The notes under the pieces: generated by a model
What the model was told of the DNA's origin: nothing
Database searches by the model: none
Seen by the model: only the letters and a program-made list of their open reading frames with translations
Shown: positions 1-7,545 of the stretch, one piece after another
Layout of the letters: every line of letters begins with the position of its first letter
Position numbering within the stretch: position 1 is the first letter of the stretch
Position numbers and translations under genes: made by a program
Assembly: GCF_008727865.1 (NCBI RefSeq)
Contig: NZ_VTWU01000008.1
Span: 62,001-126,000 of the forward strand
DNA length: 64,000 nucleotides
Direction: 5' to 3'
DNA from: Hymenobacter busanensis
GTDB lineage: Bacteria; Bacteroidota; Bacteroidia; Cytophagales; Hymenobacteraceae

Positions 1-2
1 GT

Positions 3-125
3 TGGCGCGGCAACGTGCTCGTGGTGGGCGGAGCGGTGAGTATGGCAGGCAATGGAAAGGCGTGGGCAGGCATGGCGGCAGATACGAAAACTGCCGTTGG
101 ATTGGATTTTCTCGGGCGGGTTTAA
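3..125 (+). CDS. possible 3' end of a gene entering from the left
   Basis: Reading frame 3 is open from the window edge to TAA at 123-125 and gives about 40 residues rich in Gly, Ala and Val (VLVVGGAVSMAGNGKAW near the start). I do not recognise the family. Only the tail would be visible, so the gene cannot be confirmed. Bases 126-335 then hold no convincing gene and become AT-rich, as an intergenic region would. Confidence 0.25.
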   Translation, partial: WRGNVLVVGGAVSMAGNGKAWAGMAADTKTAVGLDFLGRV

Positions 126-335
126 TTTTTCTAACGCAAAAAACGCTCTTGTATTGCCAAAAGCAAGTTGAGCGCATCACATGAAGATGTGAATATCCCC
201 CGGTTTTTGCTGTCGAGCTAGCGCGGCTGGTAACAGTCATACAAAACCCTGCTAACCGCCAAGATTATTCCACGATTAATCCTTACTGCATCAAGATTTA
301 TAAGATCTTACGCTTACCATGCCATTCCCAATACT

Positions 336-968
336 TTAGTCAACTAATGAAAATGGAATGGTAATTACTTCTGTTGAAGTACTGGAAGCAGCCGTAAAAC
401 GTATGCGGCGAAGCGCATAGATGGCGGCATCCGTCATTGCTTGTCGAGCTGCGGCTGTTGTCTGCGCCGACTCAGTCGTGATTGGCTTGAAATCAGCTTG
501 TATAACGGTGGCATTGCCCACGTAGCCTAAAGGGCTGACGACGAGTTGCACGAGCACCTTCCCTTCTAATTGGACTCGTAATGCAGCCGCGGGGTAGCGA
601 AGAAAACGACGCAACTGATTGAAGTATGCCCTTTCCGAACCCAAGGCCAAATGCTGTTGAAGCCGCTCGCCTAAGCCGCGGGGCACCAAAGTTGAATCGG
701 GCAGGGTCGCTAGTTGCAGGGAGTCCTGCCGCCATTGCACCTCCCGGTGTAGCGAATCCCGCCGGTCCTGTGCTGCCATGAGTAGTTTTCCGCGGGCAGT
801 TGCTAGCGCCGCGGGTGCGGCGGCACGACCGGGCCGGGCATCCCATTGGTTGTAGCTTCGCTGGCCCACAGCACTAACGGACAGCAACAGACAGACTGTC
901 AACAACAGAACGGCAGGCTTGCTCTGAGCTACTAAAAAGACGCGGGCTCGGTATGAAGTAGCTTTCAT
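336..968 (-). CDS. TonB C-terminal domain protein, secreted
   Basis: This 210-residue protein starts at the ATG before a typical signal peptide (MKATSYRARVFL, then a hydrophobic run to about residue 35). The middle, about residues 40-110, is Ala/Arg/Gln-rich and probably extended. Residues about 123-205 fit a TonB C-terminal fold: RYPAAALRVQLEGKVLVQL is the usual first strand pair, and RRIRFTAA comes near the end. In the family this domain contacts TonB-dependent receptors, or occurs in periplasmic proteins of unknown role in Bacteroidota. No ExbB/ExbD genes lie nearby, so an energy-coupling role is not shown. An ATG 7 codons upstream would spoil the signal peptide. Confidence 0.75.
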   Translation of the reverse strand: MKATSYRARVFLVAQSKPAVLLLTVCLLLSVSAVGQRSYNQWDARPGRAAAPAALATARGKLLMAAQDRRDSLHREVQWRQDSLQLATLPDSTLVPRGLGERLQQHLALGSERAYFNQLRRFLRYPAAALRVQLEGKVLVQLVVSPLGYVGNATVIQADFKPITTESAQTTAAARQAMTDAAIYALRRIRFTAASSTSTEVITIPFSLVD

Positions 969-1041
969 ATACGAAGCGTTAACTGCCAAAAACTACTCCT
1001 GCAACGCACGGAGGTAATGGGCCGGGTTTGTATAGGCTAGG

Positions 1042-1836
1042 CTACACCGCAACCGGAGCCTTGATGGCTGGCCATGGGTCATAATTTTCCAGCTTGAAGT
1101 CATCGAACTGGAAGTTGAATAGGTCCGTCACGGCCGGGTTCAGGTGCATCTGCGGCAGCGGACGCGGGGTGCGGGTGAGTTGCAGGCGGGCTTGCTCGAG
1201 GTGGTTGGTGTAGAGGTGAGTGTCGCCGCCGGTCCAAATGAATTCGCCCGGCTGCAGGCCCACCACCTGCGCCACCATGAGCGTGAGCAGGGCGTAGCTG
1301 GCAATGTTGAACGGCACGCCCAGGAACACGTCGGCACTGCGCTGGTAGAGCTGGCACGAGAGCTTGCCATCGGCCACGTAGAACTGAAACAGCGCGTGGC
1401 AGGGCATCAGGGCCATTTGGTCGAGCTCGGCTACATTCCAGGCCGAGACGAGGATGCGGCGCGAATCGGGGGAACGGCGCAGTTGGTCGAGCACCTGCTG
1501 CATCTGGTCGATGTGGCCGCCGCGGCCGTCGGGCCAGCTGCGCCACTGCTTGCCGTACACGGGGCCCAGGTCGCCGTTGGCGTCTTCCCACTCGTTCCAG
1601 ATGCTCACGCCGTGCTCTTTGAGGTAGGCCGTGTTGGTGTCGCCGCGCAGAAACCAGAGCAGCTCGTAGATGATGCTTTTCAGGTGCACCTTCTTGCTGG
1701 TGACGAGCGGAAAGCCCTGCTGCAAATCGAACCGCATCTGGTGGCCAAACACCGAGAGCGTGCCGGTGCCGGTACGGTCGGTTTTTGGGGTGCCGTGGTC
1801 GAGGATGTGCTGAACGAGGTCGAGGTATTGCTGCAT
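1042..1836 (-). CDS. thyA: thymidylate synthase
   Basis: ThyA makes dTMP from dUMP using methylene-tetrahydrofolate as methyl donor and reductant. The protein is 264 residues, the same as the E. coli enzyme. The catalytic cysteine is Cys146 in [11 protein letters not shown], matching E. coli Cys146. The dUMP-binding segments [17 protein letters not shown] and HLYTNHLEQ, and the N-terminal DRTGTGT loop, are all present. The C-terminus ends in IKAPVAV as expected. No dihydrofolate reductase gene is adjacent. A TATTTTTG promoter box lies 26 bases upstream of the ATG. Confidence 0.97.
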   Translation of the reverse strand: MQQYLDLVQHILDHGTPKTDRTGTGTLSVFGHQMRFDLQQGFPLVTSKKVHLKSIIYELLWFLRGDTNTAYLKEHGVSIWNEWEDANGDLGPVYGKQWRSWPDGRGGHIDQMQQVLDQLRRSPDSRRILVSAWNVAELDQMALMPCHALFQFYVADGKLSCQLYQRSADVFLGVPFNIASYALLTLMVAQVVGLQPGEFIWTGGDTHLYTNHLEQARLQLTRTPRPLPQMHLNPAVTDLFNFQFDDFKLENYDPWPAIKAPVAV

Positions 1837-1862
1837 GGCGGCGGGGCGTGAGGGCGAGTCGA

Positions 1863-1870
1863 CAAAAATA
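1863..1870 (-). promoter_or_regulatory. -7 box of thyA promoter
   Basis: On the minus strand the sequence reads TATTTTTG, an exact match to the Bacteroidota sigma-A -7 consensus TAnnTTTG. It sits 26 bases before the thyA ATG. No clear -33 TTTG was found. Confidence 0.5.
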
Positions 1871-1893
1871 AGGATGCGGCACGGATGCCCAGC

Positions 1894-2352
1894 TCAAATG
1901 CGGATTTGCCCGGTTGCCCAGCCTAGCAGAAACGCCGGCAGCGAATTGGCTATTTTCGTCAATTCGTCTTCCAAAGGCAACCAGAGGTACACGGCTGCCG
2001 AAGCTGCCGGCAAGTCGTCCCGACGGTAGGCAAACCGACCACCATCAGTGTAGGTGTGCGCAAAAATCACCAGCTCAGCCTCCGTTAGACTTTGCGGATT
2101 TTGCCGGGCTTTTCTGTTCTCCGCAGCTGCTTCTTCGGCGGGAAGCACGAGGTAGCCAACCATCAACTCCTCGTCCTGCCCGACGTGCAGGTATTCTTCC
2201 AGGCCGTTACTGAGGTGATACAATTCCCGCAGCTCAACGGGCAGCGGTCCGGCAGCCGCGACTTCCAACGCCCGTACTGCCCCTGCCGAAGCGGGCGGCA
2301 GCTGACGAAAGGCGGAGCCGGATAGCTGTGACAGGCATTCGGCAATAGACAT
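1894..2352 (-). CDS. SMI1/KNR4-like (SUKH) protein
   Basis: This 152-residue cytosolic protein shows the SUKH layout: LPVELRELYHLSNGLEEYL near residues 38-56 resembles the LP..y..ly...nG signature, and EAELVIFAHTYTDGGRFAYR near 90-110 matches the F......G..fay strand pair. SUKH proteins include many immunity proteins of polymorphic toxins, but others are stand-alone and of unknown role. No toxin gene lies beside this one. It lies upstream of thyA on the same strand, 57 bases away, and thyA has its own promoter in that gap. Confidence 0.65.
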   Translation of the reverse strand: MSIAECLSQLSGSAFRQLPPASAGAVRALEVAAAGPLPVELRELYHLSNGLEEYLHVGQDEELMVGYLVLPAEEAAAENRKARQNPQSLTEAELVIFAHTYTDGGRFAYRRDDLPAASAAVYLWLPLEDELTKIANSLPAFLLGWATGQIRI

Positions 2353-2448
2353 GCAAGATGAGCGTAGGTAGAATGACTCGTGAAGGCAAACATTATCATT
2401 TTCCGCTCAGAATCCCGCTGCTATCCTTCCGGCAGCAACTCCAGTCAC

Positions 2449-2456
2449 TACTTTTG
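2449..2456 (+). promoter_or_regulatory. candidate -7 box upstream of the amidase
   Basis: TACTTTTG matches TAnnTTTG exactly. It lies about 104 bases before the amidase start, which would imply an untranslated leader of roughly 100 bases. No -33 box is clear. Confidence 0.35.
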
Positions 2457-2559
2457 CGCTACTCCCCGCCCCAACCGCCTTTCTAGCCCGGGCTTATCTT
2501 CCGGTTTATCCGGTTAGCACTACCTAAAATTTTCTTCCCAAAACCGACGCCCTGCCGCT

Positions 2560-3597
2560 TTGCGAATTCTCCTGCTCCTTTTCCTGCTCATCCCTGTTGC
2601 AGCCTTTAGTCAGCATTTTCGCAAGGTAGTTCCCAAGCGCGGCGAAGTAATTTCGACGCTGCTGGTGCGTCACGGCCTGAATCCCCGACTTTACGAACGG
2701 GAGTTTGTGGCCCTGAACAAGCCGCTCCTCGGGCCGCGCAACAGCCTGCGGGCCGGCAAAACCTACCGCCTGCCCCCGCGCAAATCGGAGGCTCAGCTGG
2801 CGATGAAAAAAACGGCGGCCCCAAAAGCCGCCGCCGAGAAAGTCACCGCCGTGAAGAAGCACAGCGGGCAGACAGCCCTGCTGTTCGGCAAGTACGGTCG
2901 GCCCTCGGCCAGCGACCAGGCCCTGCGCGGGGCCGTGTTCTACCTCATGTCGGGCCACGGCGGCCCCGACCCCGGCGCGGTGGGGCAGTACGGCAACGCC
3001 AAGCTGGCCGAAGACGAGTACGCCTACGACGTGACCGTGCGCCTGGCCCGCGTGCTCATGGAACACGGCGCTACGGTGCACATGATTGTGCAGGACCCCA
3101 ACGACGGGATTCGCGACGAAGGCGTGCTGCTGATGGACGCCGACGAGCTGACCTACCCCAACCTGACCATTCCGCTGGGCCACGTGGCGCGGCTGCGCCA
3201 GTACACCAACGCCGTGAACCGCCTGCACGGGCGCTACGGCAAGGCCTACCAGCGCATGATTACCATTCACGTCGACAGCCGCTCGGCGGGCCTGAACACC
3301 GACGTGTTCTTCTACCACCACGAACGGAGCGCCGTGGGGCTTCGCCTAGCCAAAAACATCCACCAAGTGTTCAAGCGCCGGTATTTGCGCTACCAGCCCA
3401 ACCGGCCCTACGTGGGCACGGTGTCGCCGCGCACCAGCCTGTACGTGGTGCGCAACAGCTACGCGCCGACCGTGTTCATCGAGCTGGGCAACATTCGCAA
3501 CAGCAAGGACCAGCGCCGCTTCGTGCTGCCGCAGAACCGGCAGGCACTGGCCAACTGGATTTGTGAAGGCGCCATTGCCGATTACCGAGGCAAATAG
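2560..3597 (+). CDS. N-acetylmuramoyl-L-alanine amidase, secreted
   Basis: This 345-residue Amidase_3-type enzyme would cut the bond between N-acetylmuramic acid and L-alanine in peptidoglycan. It has a signal peptide (MRILLLLFLLIPVAAFS). A LysM-like or linker region at about 25-75 ends in LRAGKTYRLP, and a Lys/Ala-rich linker at 80-102 leads to the catalytic domain at about 124-345. Candidate zinc ligands and catalytic residues are His133 (SGHGG), Glu151 or Glu153, His237 (TIHVDS) and Glu308 (FIELGN). The start codon is TTG: the first internal ATG in this frame falls after the signal peptide. It ends just before a strong terminator. Confidence 0.88.
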   Translation: MRILLLLFLLIPVAAFSQHFRKVVPKRGEVISTLLVRHGLNPRLYEREFVALNKPLLGPRNSLRAGKTYRLPPRKSEAQLAMKKTAAPKAAAEKVTAVKKHSGQTALLFGKYGRPSASDQALRGAVFYLMSGHGGPDPGAVGQYGNAKLAEDEYAYDVTVRLARVLMEHGATVHMIVQDPNDGIRDEGVLLMDADELTYPNLTIPLGHVARLRQYTNAVNRLHGRYGKAYQRMITIHVDSRSAGLNTDVFFYHHERSAVGLRLAKNIHQVFKRRYLRYQPNRPYVGTVSPRTSLYVVRNSYAPTVFIELGNIRNSKDQRRFVLPQNRQALANWICEGAIADYRGK

Positions 3598-3614
3598 CCG
3601 TTTACTATGAACGC

Positions 3615-3648
3615 AAAAACGCCCCGGCTGCAAAGCCGGGGCGTTTTT
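3615..3648. terminator. bidirectional Rho-independent terminator
   Basis: A perfect 15-bp stem with a GCAA tetraloop, flanked by A5 on the left and T5 on the right. It can stop the amidase transcript on the plus strand and the small secreted-protein transcript on the minus strand. Confidence 0.9.
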
Positions 3649-3668
3649 ATAACTGGGCTCGTAGTCGA

Positions 3669-3926
3669 CTACAGCGACTTCACGGCCGAAGCGGCCTTGG
3701 TATCGGTGGATTTCTCGGCCGAAGCCGAAGCGCCTTTCTTGGCGCAGCAGGCGGGTACGCCGCCGAGCGAAGCGGTAGAAGCTTTGGCACCACCGCAGTG
3801 GGCTTTGGCTTCGGCCGAGCAGGCTTCTTTCTTGGCGGCTTTCTTGCCTTTTTCGTCTTTGCCGTCGGTGGCCGAGGCAGAACCAACGAATGCGAACAGG
3901 GCCAGGGCGAGCAGGGCGTTTTTCAT
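3669..3926 (-). CDS. small Lys/Ala/Cys-rich secreted protein
   Basis: This 85-residue protein starts with a clean signal peptide (MKNALLALALFAFVGSASA). The mature part is about 65 residues, very rich in Lys, Ala and Ser, with four cysteines (ACSAEAKAHCGGAK and VPACCAKKG). The paired cysteines suggest metal binding or disulfides in the periplasm. I do not recognise the family. An ATG further upstream would add 64 residues of non-secretory sequence, so the signal-peptide ATG was chosen. Confidence 0.7.
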   Translation of the reverse strand: MKNALLALALFAFVGSASATDGKDEKGKKAAKKEACSAEAKAHCGGAKASTASLGGVPACCAKKGASASAEKSTDTKAASAVKSL

Positions 3927-4116
3927 GGAAGCGGAAAAGAGTGGGTGGGTAGGAAACAAAAGCCGAAAACGGGCGGTTGGCTCACCGCCGGGTTTAAAGA
4001 TAAGAAGAATCGGCTGATGCGGAAGCCCGCCCCTGCGTTGCGCTGGTGCGTAGCGTAGAGACGCCTTGAGACTCTCATCCCAGCCGTGTGGCAGGGCCGG
4101 CCTTTTAAAGCACTGC

Positions 4117-6414
4117 ATGTCCGTTCGCTCCCTTAGTTACCTCACGCTGCTGCTGTTGGCCCTGCTGGGCGCCGCCTGCGCCACCAGCCTGCTGCGGCTG
4201 CGCTTCAACTACAATTTCAACGACTTCTACCCCACCGGCGACCCAGACCTAGCTTACTACGAGCAGTATTCGGCCCGCTTCGGCAACGACAACGACTACG
4301 TGCTCGTCGGGCTGGAAGCCCCCGCCGGCCGCACCTTGTTCGATGCCGACTTCGCCCAGCGCGTCGATACTTTCACCCGCTTCGCGCAACGGCAGCCGAA
4401 CGTGGTGCACGTGTTGTCGCCCACCACGGCGGCCAATCCGGTGGTGGAAGGACTGGGCGTGTTCAACGTGCCCTACCTGCACCTCGACCGCCTCGCCGAC
4501 CCGGCCTCCCGCGCCCAGGATTCCAGCCTGATTTTCCGCACGCCCGGCCTCGTGGGCAACCTCTTCGCCCGCAACGCCCGCGCCGTGACGGTGCTGCTGC
4601 AAACCACGCCCGACCTCAAGAAGCCGCCCGGCGACTCGCTGATGGCCAGCCTGCGCCAGGAACTCTCCCGCCTCGGCATTCCCGACGAGCACCTTCACCT
4701 CGGCGGCAAGCTGGTGGCACAGTCGGTGTTTGTCGACCGCTTAAAGGTGGAAATGGCCGTGTTCGTGTCCCTCTCGGTGCTGCTGGTGATGGGGCTTTTG
4801 TGGCTCACGTTCCGCACCTGGTGGGGCGTGCTGCTTCCGCTCACGGTAGTTGCCGGCGCCACCGTGGGCGGGCTGGCGCTGGTGGGCTGGAGCGGGGCGG
4901 GCATCGATTTGATGACGGCCCTGCTGCCGGTGATGATGTGCGTGGTGGGCATTGCCGACTCGGTGCATTTTCTCACCCGCTACGTGACGGAAACCGGCGA
5001 AGGCACCGCCACTGTGCCGGCCCTGCGCATCAGCATGCGCGAGTCCATGTTCGGCTCGGGCTTGTCGGCCCTCACCACGTCGCTGGGTTTTTTCACGCTC
5101 ACCACCAGCCACATCCGGCCCATTCACAACTTCGGGCTGTACACCGGCTTGGCGGTGCTGCTGGCCTATGCCCTCACGTTCACTCTGCTGCCGGCCTTGC
5201 TGGTGCTGTTGCCCCGGCCGCAGCAGCGGTTTGGCGCGGGCCGCTCGTGGGATGGGTTTTTCCGCCGCCTGCTGCACCACGTGCTGCGCCGCCGCCACTG
5301 GGTTGTGGGCGCCGCCGCGCTGCTGCTCATTGGCGGGCTGACGGCGGCCAGCCAGGTGCGCATCGAGTCGCGGCTGCTCGACGACCTGGCCGACGACGAC
5401 CCGGTGCAGCTGGACTTCCGGTTTTTCGAGCAGCGCTTTGCGGGGGTGCGGCCCTTCGAGCTGAACCTGCAGCCCCAGGGCAACCGCTCGGTGTACGATC
5501 TGGCCGTGCTCCGCCAAACCGAGGCCATCGAGCAGTACCTCACCCGCACCTACGGCCTGCATTTTGTGGCCTCGCCCGTTACGGTGGTCAAATCGGTGCG
5601 CAAGGCGCTGAACGGCGGCGCGCTCGACGAGTACCGGCTGCCCGCCACCGAAGCCGAGCTGGCCCGCCTGCAGCGGCAGTTGCGGCGGGTGAGCAAGCGG
5701 CCCGAGTTTCGGGCCCTGGCCACGCCCGACGGCCTCGAAGGCCGCCTGACCGGCCGCATGCCCGACCCCGGCAGCAGCACGGTGGCCCGCCTGAACGCCG
5801 GCCTGCACCGTTTCCTGCGCGCCCGCACCGACTCCACAGTGCTGCGCACACGGCTTACCGGCTCGGCCCTGCTTATCGACAAAAACAACCAGAACCTGAC
5901 CCGCGACATGCTCCTGGGCATCGGCGTCGACGTGCTGATGGTCACCGTCATTGTGCTGTTGCTGTTTCGCTCGTTGCGCATGGTGCCGGTGGTGCTCGTT
6001 CCCAACCTGCTGCCCATTGTGGTGGTGGGTGGCGTGATGGGCGTGTGCGGCGTACCCATGAAAGTCAGCACCAGCATCATCTTCACCATTGCCTTCGGCA
6101 TTGCCGTCGACGACACCATTCACTTCATCAGCAAGCTGCGGCTGATGCTGGGCAAGGAGCCCACCGTGCAGCGGGCCGTGAGCCACACCTACCGGCTGGC
6201 CGGCAAGGCCGTCATCGTCACCTCGCTCATTCTGGTCGGCGGTTTCAGCACCCTGCTCTTTTCCTCGTTCGACGGCACCTTCTATGTGGGCCTGCTCATC
6301 GGCCTGACGCTGCTGGTGGGCGTGGTGGCCGAGCTGACGCTACTGCCCATTCTTATTCTGGCCGTCTATAAAAAGCCCCGTGTCGGCCGCGCCCGGCAGG
6401 TGCGAGCAGCCTGA
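4117..6414 (+). CDS. MMPL/RND-superfamily exporter
   Basis: This 765-residue inner-membrane protein has the double layout of RND-superfamily exporters of the MMPL/COG1033 type. A first transmembrane helix (LTLLLLALLGAACATSLL) is followed by a large periplasmic loop with the family motif FNDFYP near residue 33. Then come two blocks of about five helices, the second block starting near 605. Acidic pairs in the helices (VVGIADSVHF and GIAVDDTIHF) are the proton-relay type. Relatives export lipids, hopanoids or unknown substrates. There is no adaptor or outer-membrane partner beside it, so the substrate is open. The ATG at 4117 begins the first helix. Confidence 0.85.
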   Translation: MSVRSLSYLTLLLLALLGAACATSLLRLRFNYNFNDFYPTGDPDLAYYEQYSARFGNDNDYVLVGLEAPAGRTLFDADFAQRVDTFTRFAQRQPNVVHVLSPTTAANPVVEGLGVFNVPYLHLDRLADPASRAQDSSLIFRTPGLVGNLFARNARAVTVLLQTTPDLKKPPGDSLMASLRQELSRLGIPDEHLHLGGKLVAQSVFVDRLKVEMAVFVSLSVLLVMGLLWLTFRTWWGVLLPLTVVAGATVGGLALVGWSGAGIDLMTALLPVMMCVVGIADSVHFLTRYVTETGEGTATVPALRISMRESMFGSGLSALTTSLGFFTLTTSHIRPIHNFGLYTGLAVLLAYALTFTLLPALLVLLPRPQQRFGAGRSWDGFFRRLLHHVLRRRHWVVGAAALLLIGGLTAASQVRIESRLLDDLADDDPVQLDFRFFEQRFAGVRPFELNLQPQGNRSVYDLAVLRQTEAIEQYLTRTYGLHFVASPVTVVKSVRKALNGGALDEYRLPATEAELARLQRQLRRVSKRPEFRALATPDGLEGRLTGRMPDPGSSTVARLNAGLHRFLRARTDSTVLRTRLTGSALLIDKNNQNLTRDMLLGIGVDVLMVTVIVLLLFRSLRMVPVVLVPNLLPIVVVGGVMGVCGVPMKVSTSIIFTIAFGIAVDDTIHFISKLRLMLGKEPTVQRAVSHTYRLAGKAVIVTSLILVGGFSTLLFSSFDGTFYVGLLIGLTLLVGVVAELTLLPILILAVYKKPRVGRARQVRAA

Positions 6415-6451
6415 TTGTTTTGTTACTGAACCCGGCTTCGCGTGACCAACA

Positions 6452-6506
6452 GCTAAACAATTCGGGGGTAAACAATTTGAAATTGTCTACCCCCGAATTG
6501 TTTAGC
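6452..6506. repeat. 55-bp near-perfect palindrome
   Basis: Two 27-base arms (GCTAAACAATTCGGGGGTA at the left edge) mirror each other with a single mismatch around a one-base centre. It lies 37 bases after the exporter stop and 54 bases before the next start. There is no T-run, so it is not a standard terminator, and it is too AT-rich at the ends to be ordinary sequence here. Confidence 0.85.
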
Positions 6507-6560
6507 CCGCGTAGGCCAGCCCTTGAACCCCACCAGCCGGTGTGCTTACGTTTGTGTCGT

Positions 6561-7148
6561 ATGAAATTCCCGTTGAGCCTACTTACGGCCGGCTTGCTTG
6601 CCCTTTCGGCCGCCGCACAAACGCCCCAGCCCCCCGCTCCGCCCACCGACCCGCTCCCACCGCTCATCCAGCAGCGCGAGCAGCTGATTCGGGAATACGA
6701 GGCGGCCAACGCCCAACGCAATGCATTTCTGGCCAACAAACCCTCCAAGAAGGACTTGCAGGAGGTGATTGACGCGCTAAAAGGCATTATCCGGAAGGAC
6801 ACCGAGATTGTGCAGGCTCTGAAAGAGTCGTCGTTGCGGCGCACCGCCACCATTGTGGCCGAAAAGCAGCAGGCCGAGCAGCAGGCTACCGTGGCCACCA
6901 CCGACCAAACCTCGACCCGCCAGCGCTTCTACGACCTCGAAAACCAAATTCAGAACCTGCAGCTGCGCGACCAGCAGCGCGAAAAAAAGCTGCGCGAGGC
7001 CCTGGCCACGGCCGAAGAGGCCGAAGCCGGCCGCACCACCCCCCAGTTGCTGGCTACTGCTTTGGCCCTGCTGAGCGCCGGCCTGCTGTGGGTTATCTTT
7101 CGGCAGCGCCAGCGCCTGGGCGCCGCGCCGGCCCGCCGCCGGCGGTAG
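6561..7148 (+). CDS. secreted coiled-coil protein with C-terminal membrane helix
   Basis: This 195-residue protein has a signal peptide (residues 1-19), a Pro-rich stretch (21-33) and a long charged helical region (36-155) with coiled-coil character (EKKLREALATAEEAEAG). One transmembrane helix follows (about 163-180, LLATALALLSAGLLWVIF), then an Arg-rich tail. The topology would put the coiled coil in the periplasm and the basic tail in the cytoplasm. I do not recognise a family. It is followed 16 bases later by the DUF2007-like gene, so the two may be co-transcribed. Confidence 0.7.
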   Translation: MKFPLSLLTAGLLALSAAAQTPQPPAPPTDPLPPLIQQREQLIREYEAANAQRNAFLANKPSKKDLQEVIDALKGIIRKDTEIVQALKESSLRRTATIVAEKQQAEQQATVATTDQTSTRQRFYDLENQIQNLQLRDQQREKKLREALATAEEAEAGRTTPQLLATALALLSAGLLWVIFRQRQRLGAAPARRRR

Positions 7149-7164
7149 CCCGCCACCGTAACCT

Positions 7165-7524
7165 ATGCTCGTTGTAGCTGCTGAATACCTGACCTACACT
7201 GAAGCCGTGGGCCTGTACCGCCGCCTCCACGACGAGGTGGGCGTGGTGAGTCTGGTAAAGAACTACGGTCCCGCCACCTTGCCCTTCGGCGACGGTCTGT
7301 ATTTCCGCCTGCTCATCGAAGAAGACGACGTGGAAGCCGCCCGCGACATTGTAGCCGCCTTTGAGCAGCAACGCACCGAACGGGCCGCCGTGCGCTGCCC
7401 TCACTGCGGCTCCTACGACGTGTGGCCGGCCCCCGAAACGCCACAACCGTGGTACAAGCGCTTGTTTTACGCCGGCACCACGGTATACCGTTGCCGCAAC
7501 TGCGGCCAGGAATTGGCTGGTTGA
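7165..7524 (+). CDS. DUF2007-type protein with zinc ribbon
   Basis: A 119-residue cytosolic protein. The first 70 residues fit DUF2007, a ferredoxin-like fold related to the PII-type signal proteins (LYFRLLIEEDDVEAARDIV). The C-terminus has a CPHC..CRNC zinc ribbon (CPHCGSYDVW and YRCRNCGQEL) enclosing the usual W-rich linker. Function is unknown in the family. Confidence 0.8.
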   Translation: MLVVAAEYLTYTEAVGLYRRLHDEVGVVSLVKNYGPATLPFGDGLYFRLLIEEDDVEAARDIVAAFEQQRTERAAVRCPHCGSYDVWPAPETPQPWYKRLFYAGTTVYRCRNCGQELAG

Positions 7525-7545
7525 CGCCGTTGACTTATCAGGGTT

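Noticed and set aside
2-184. 60-residue open frame at the left edge
   Set aside because: Arg/Gly-rich with no pattern; the adjacent frame 3 reads more like protein and was listed with low confidence instead.
4741-6186. 481-codon open frame antisense to the MMPL exporter
   Set aside because: Gln/His/Gly-rich shadow of third-position GC bias; the plus-strand exporter is unmistakable.
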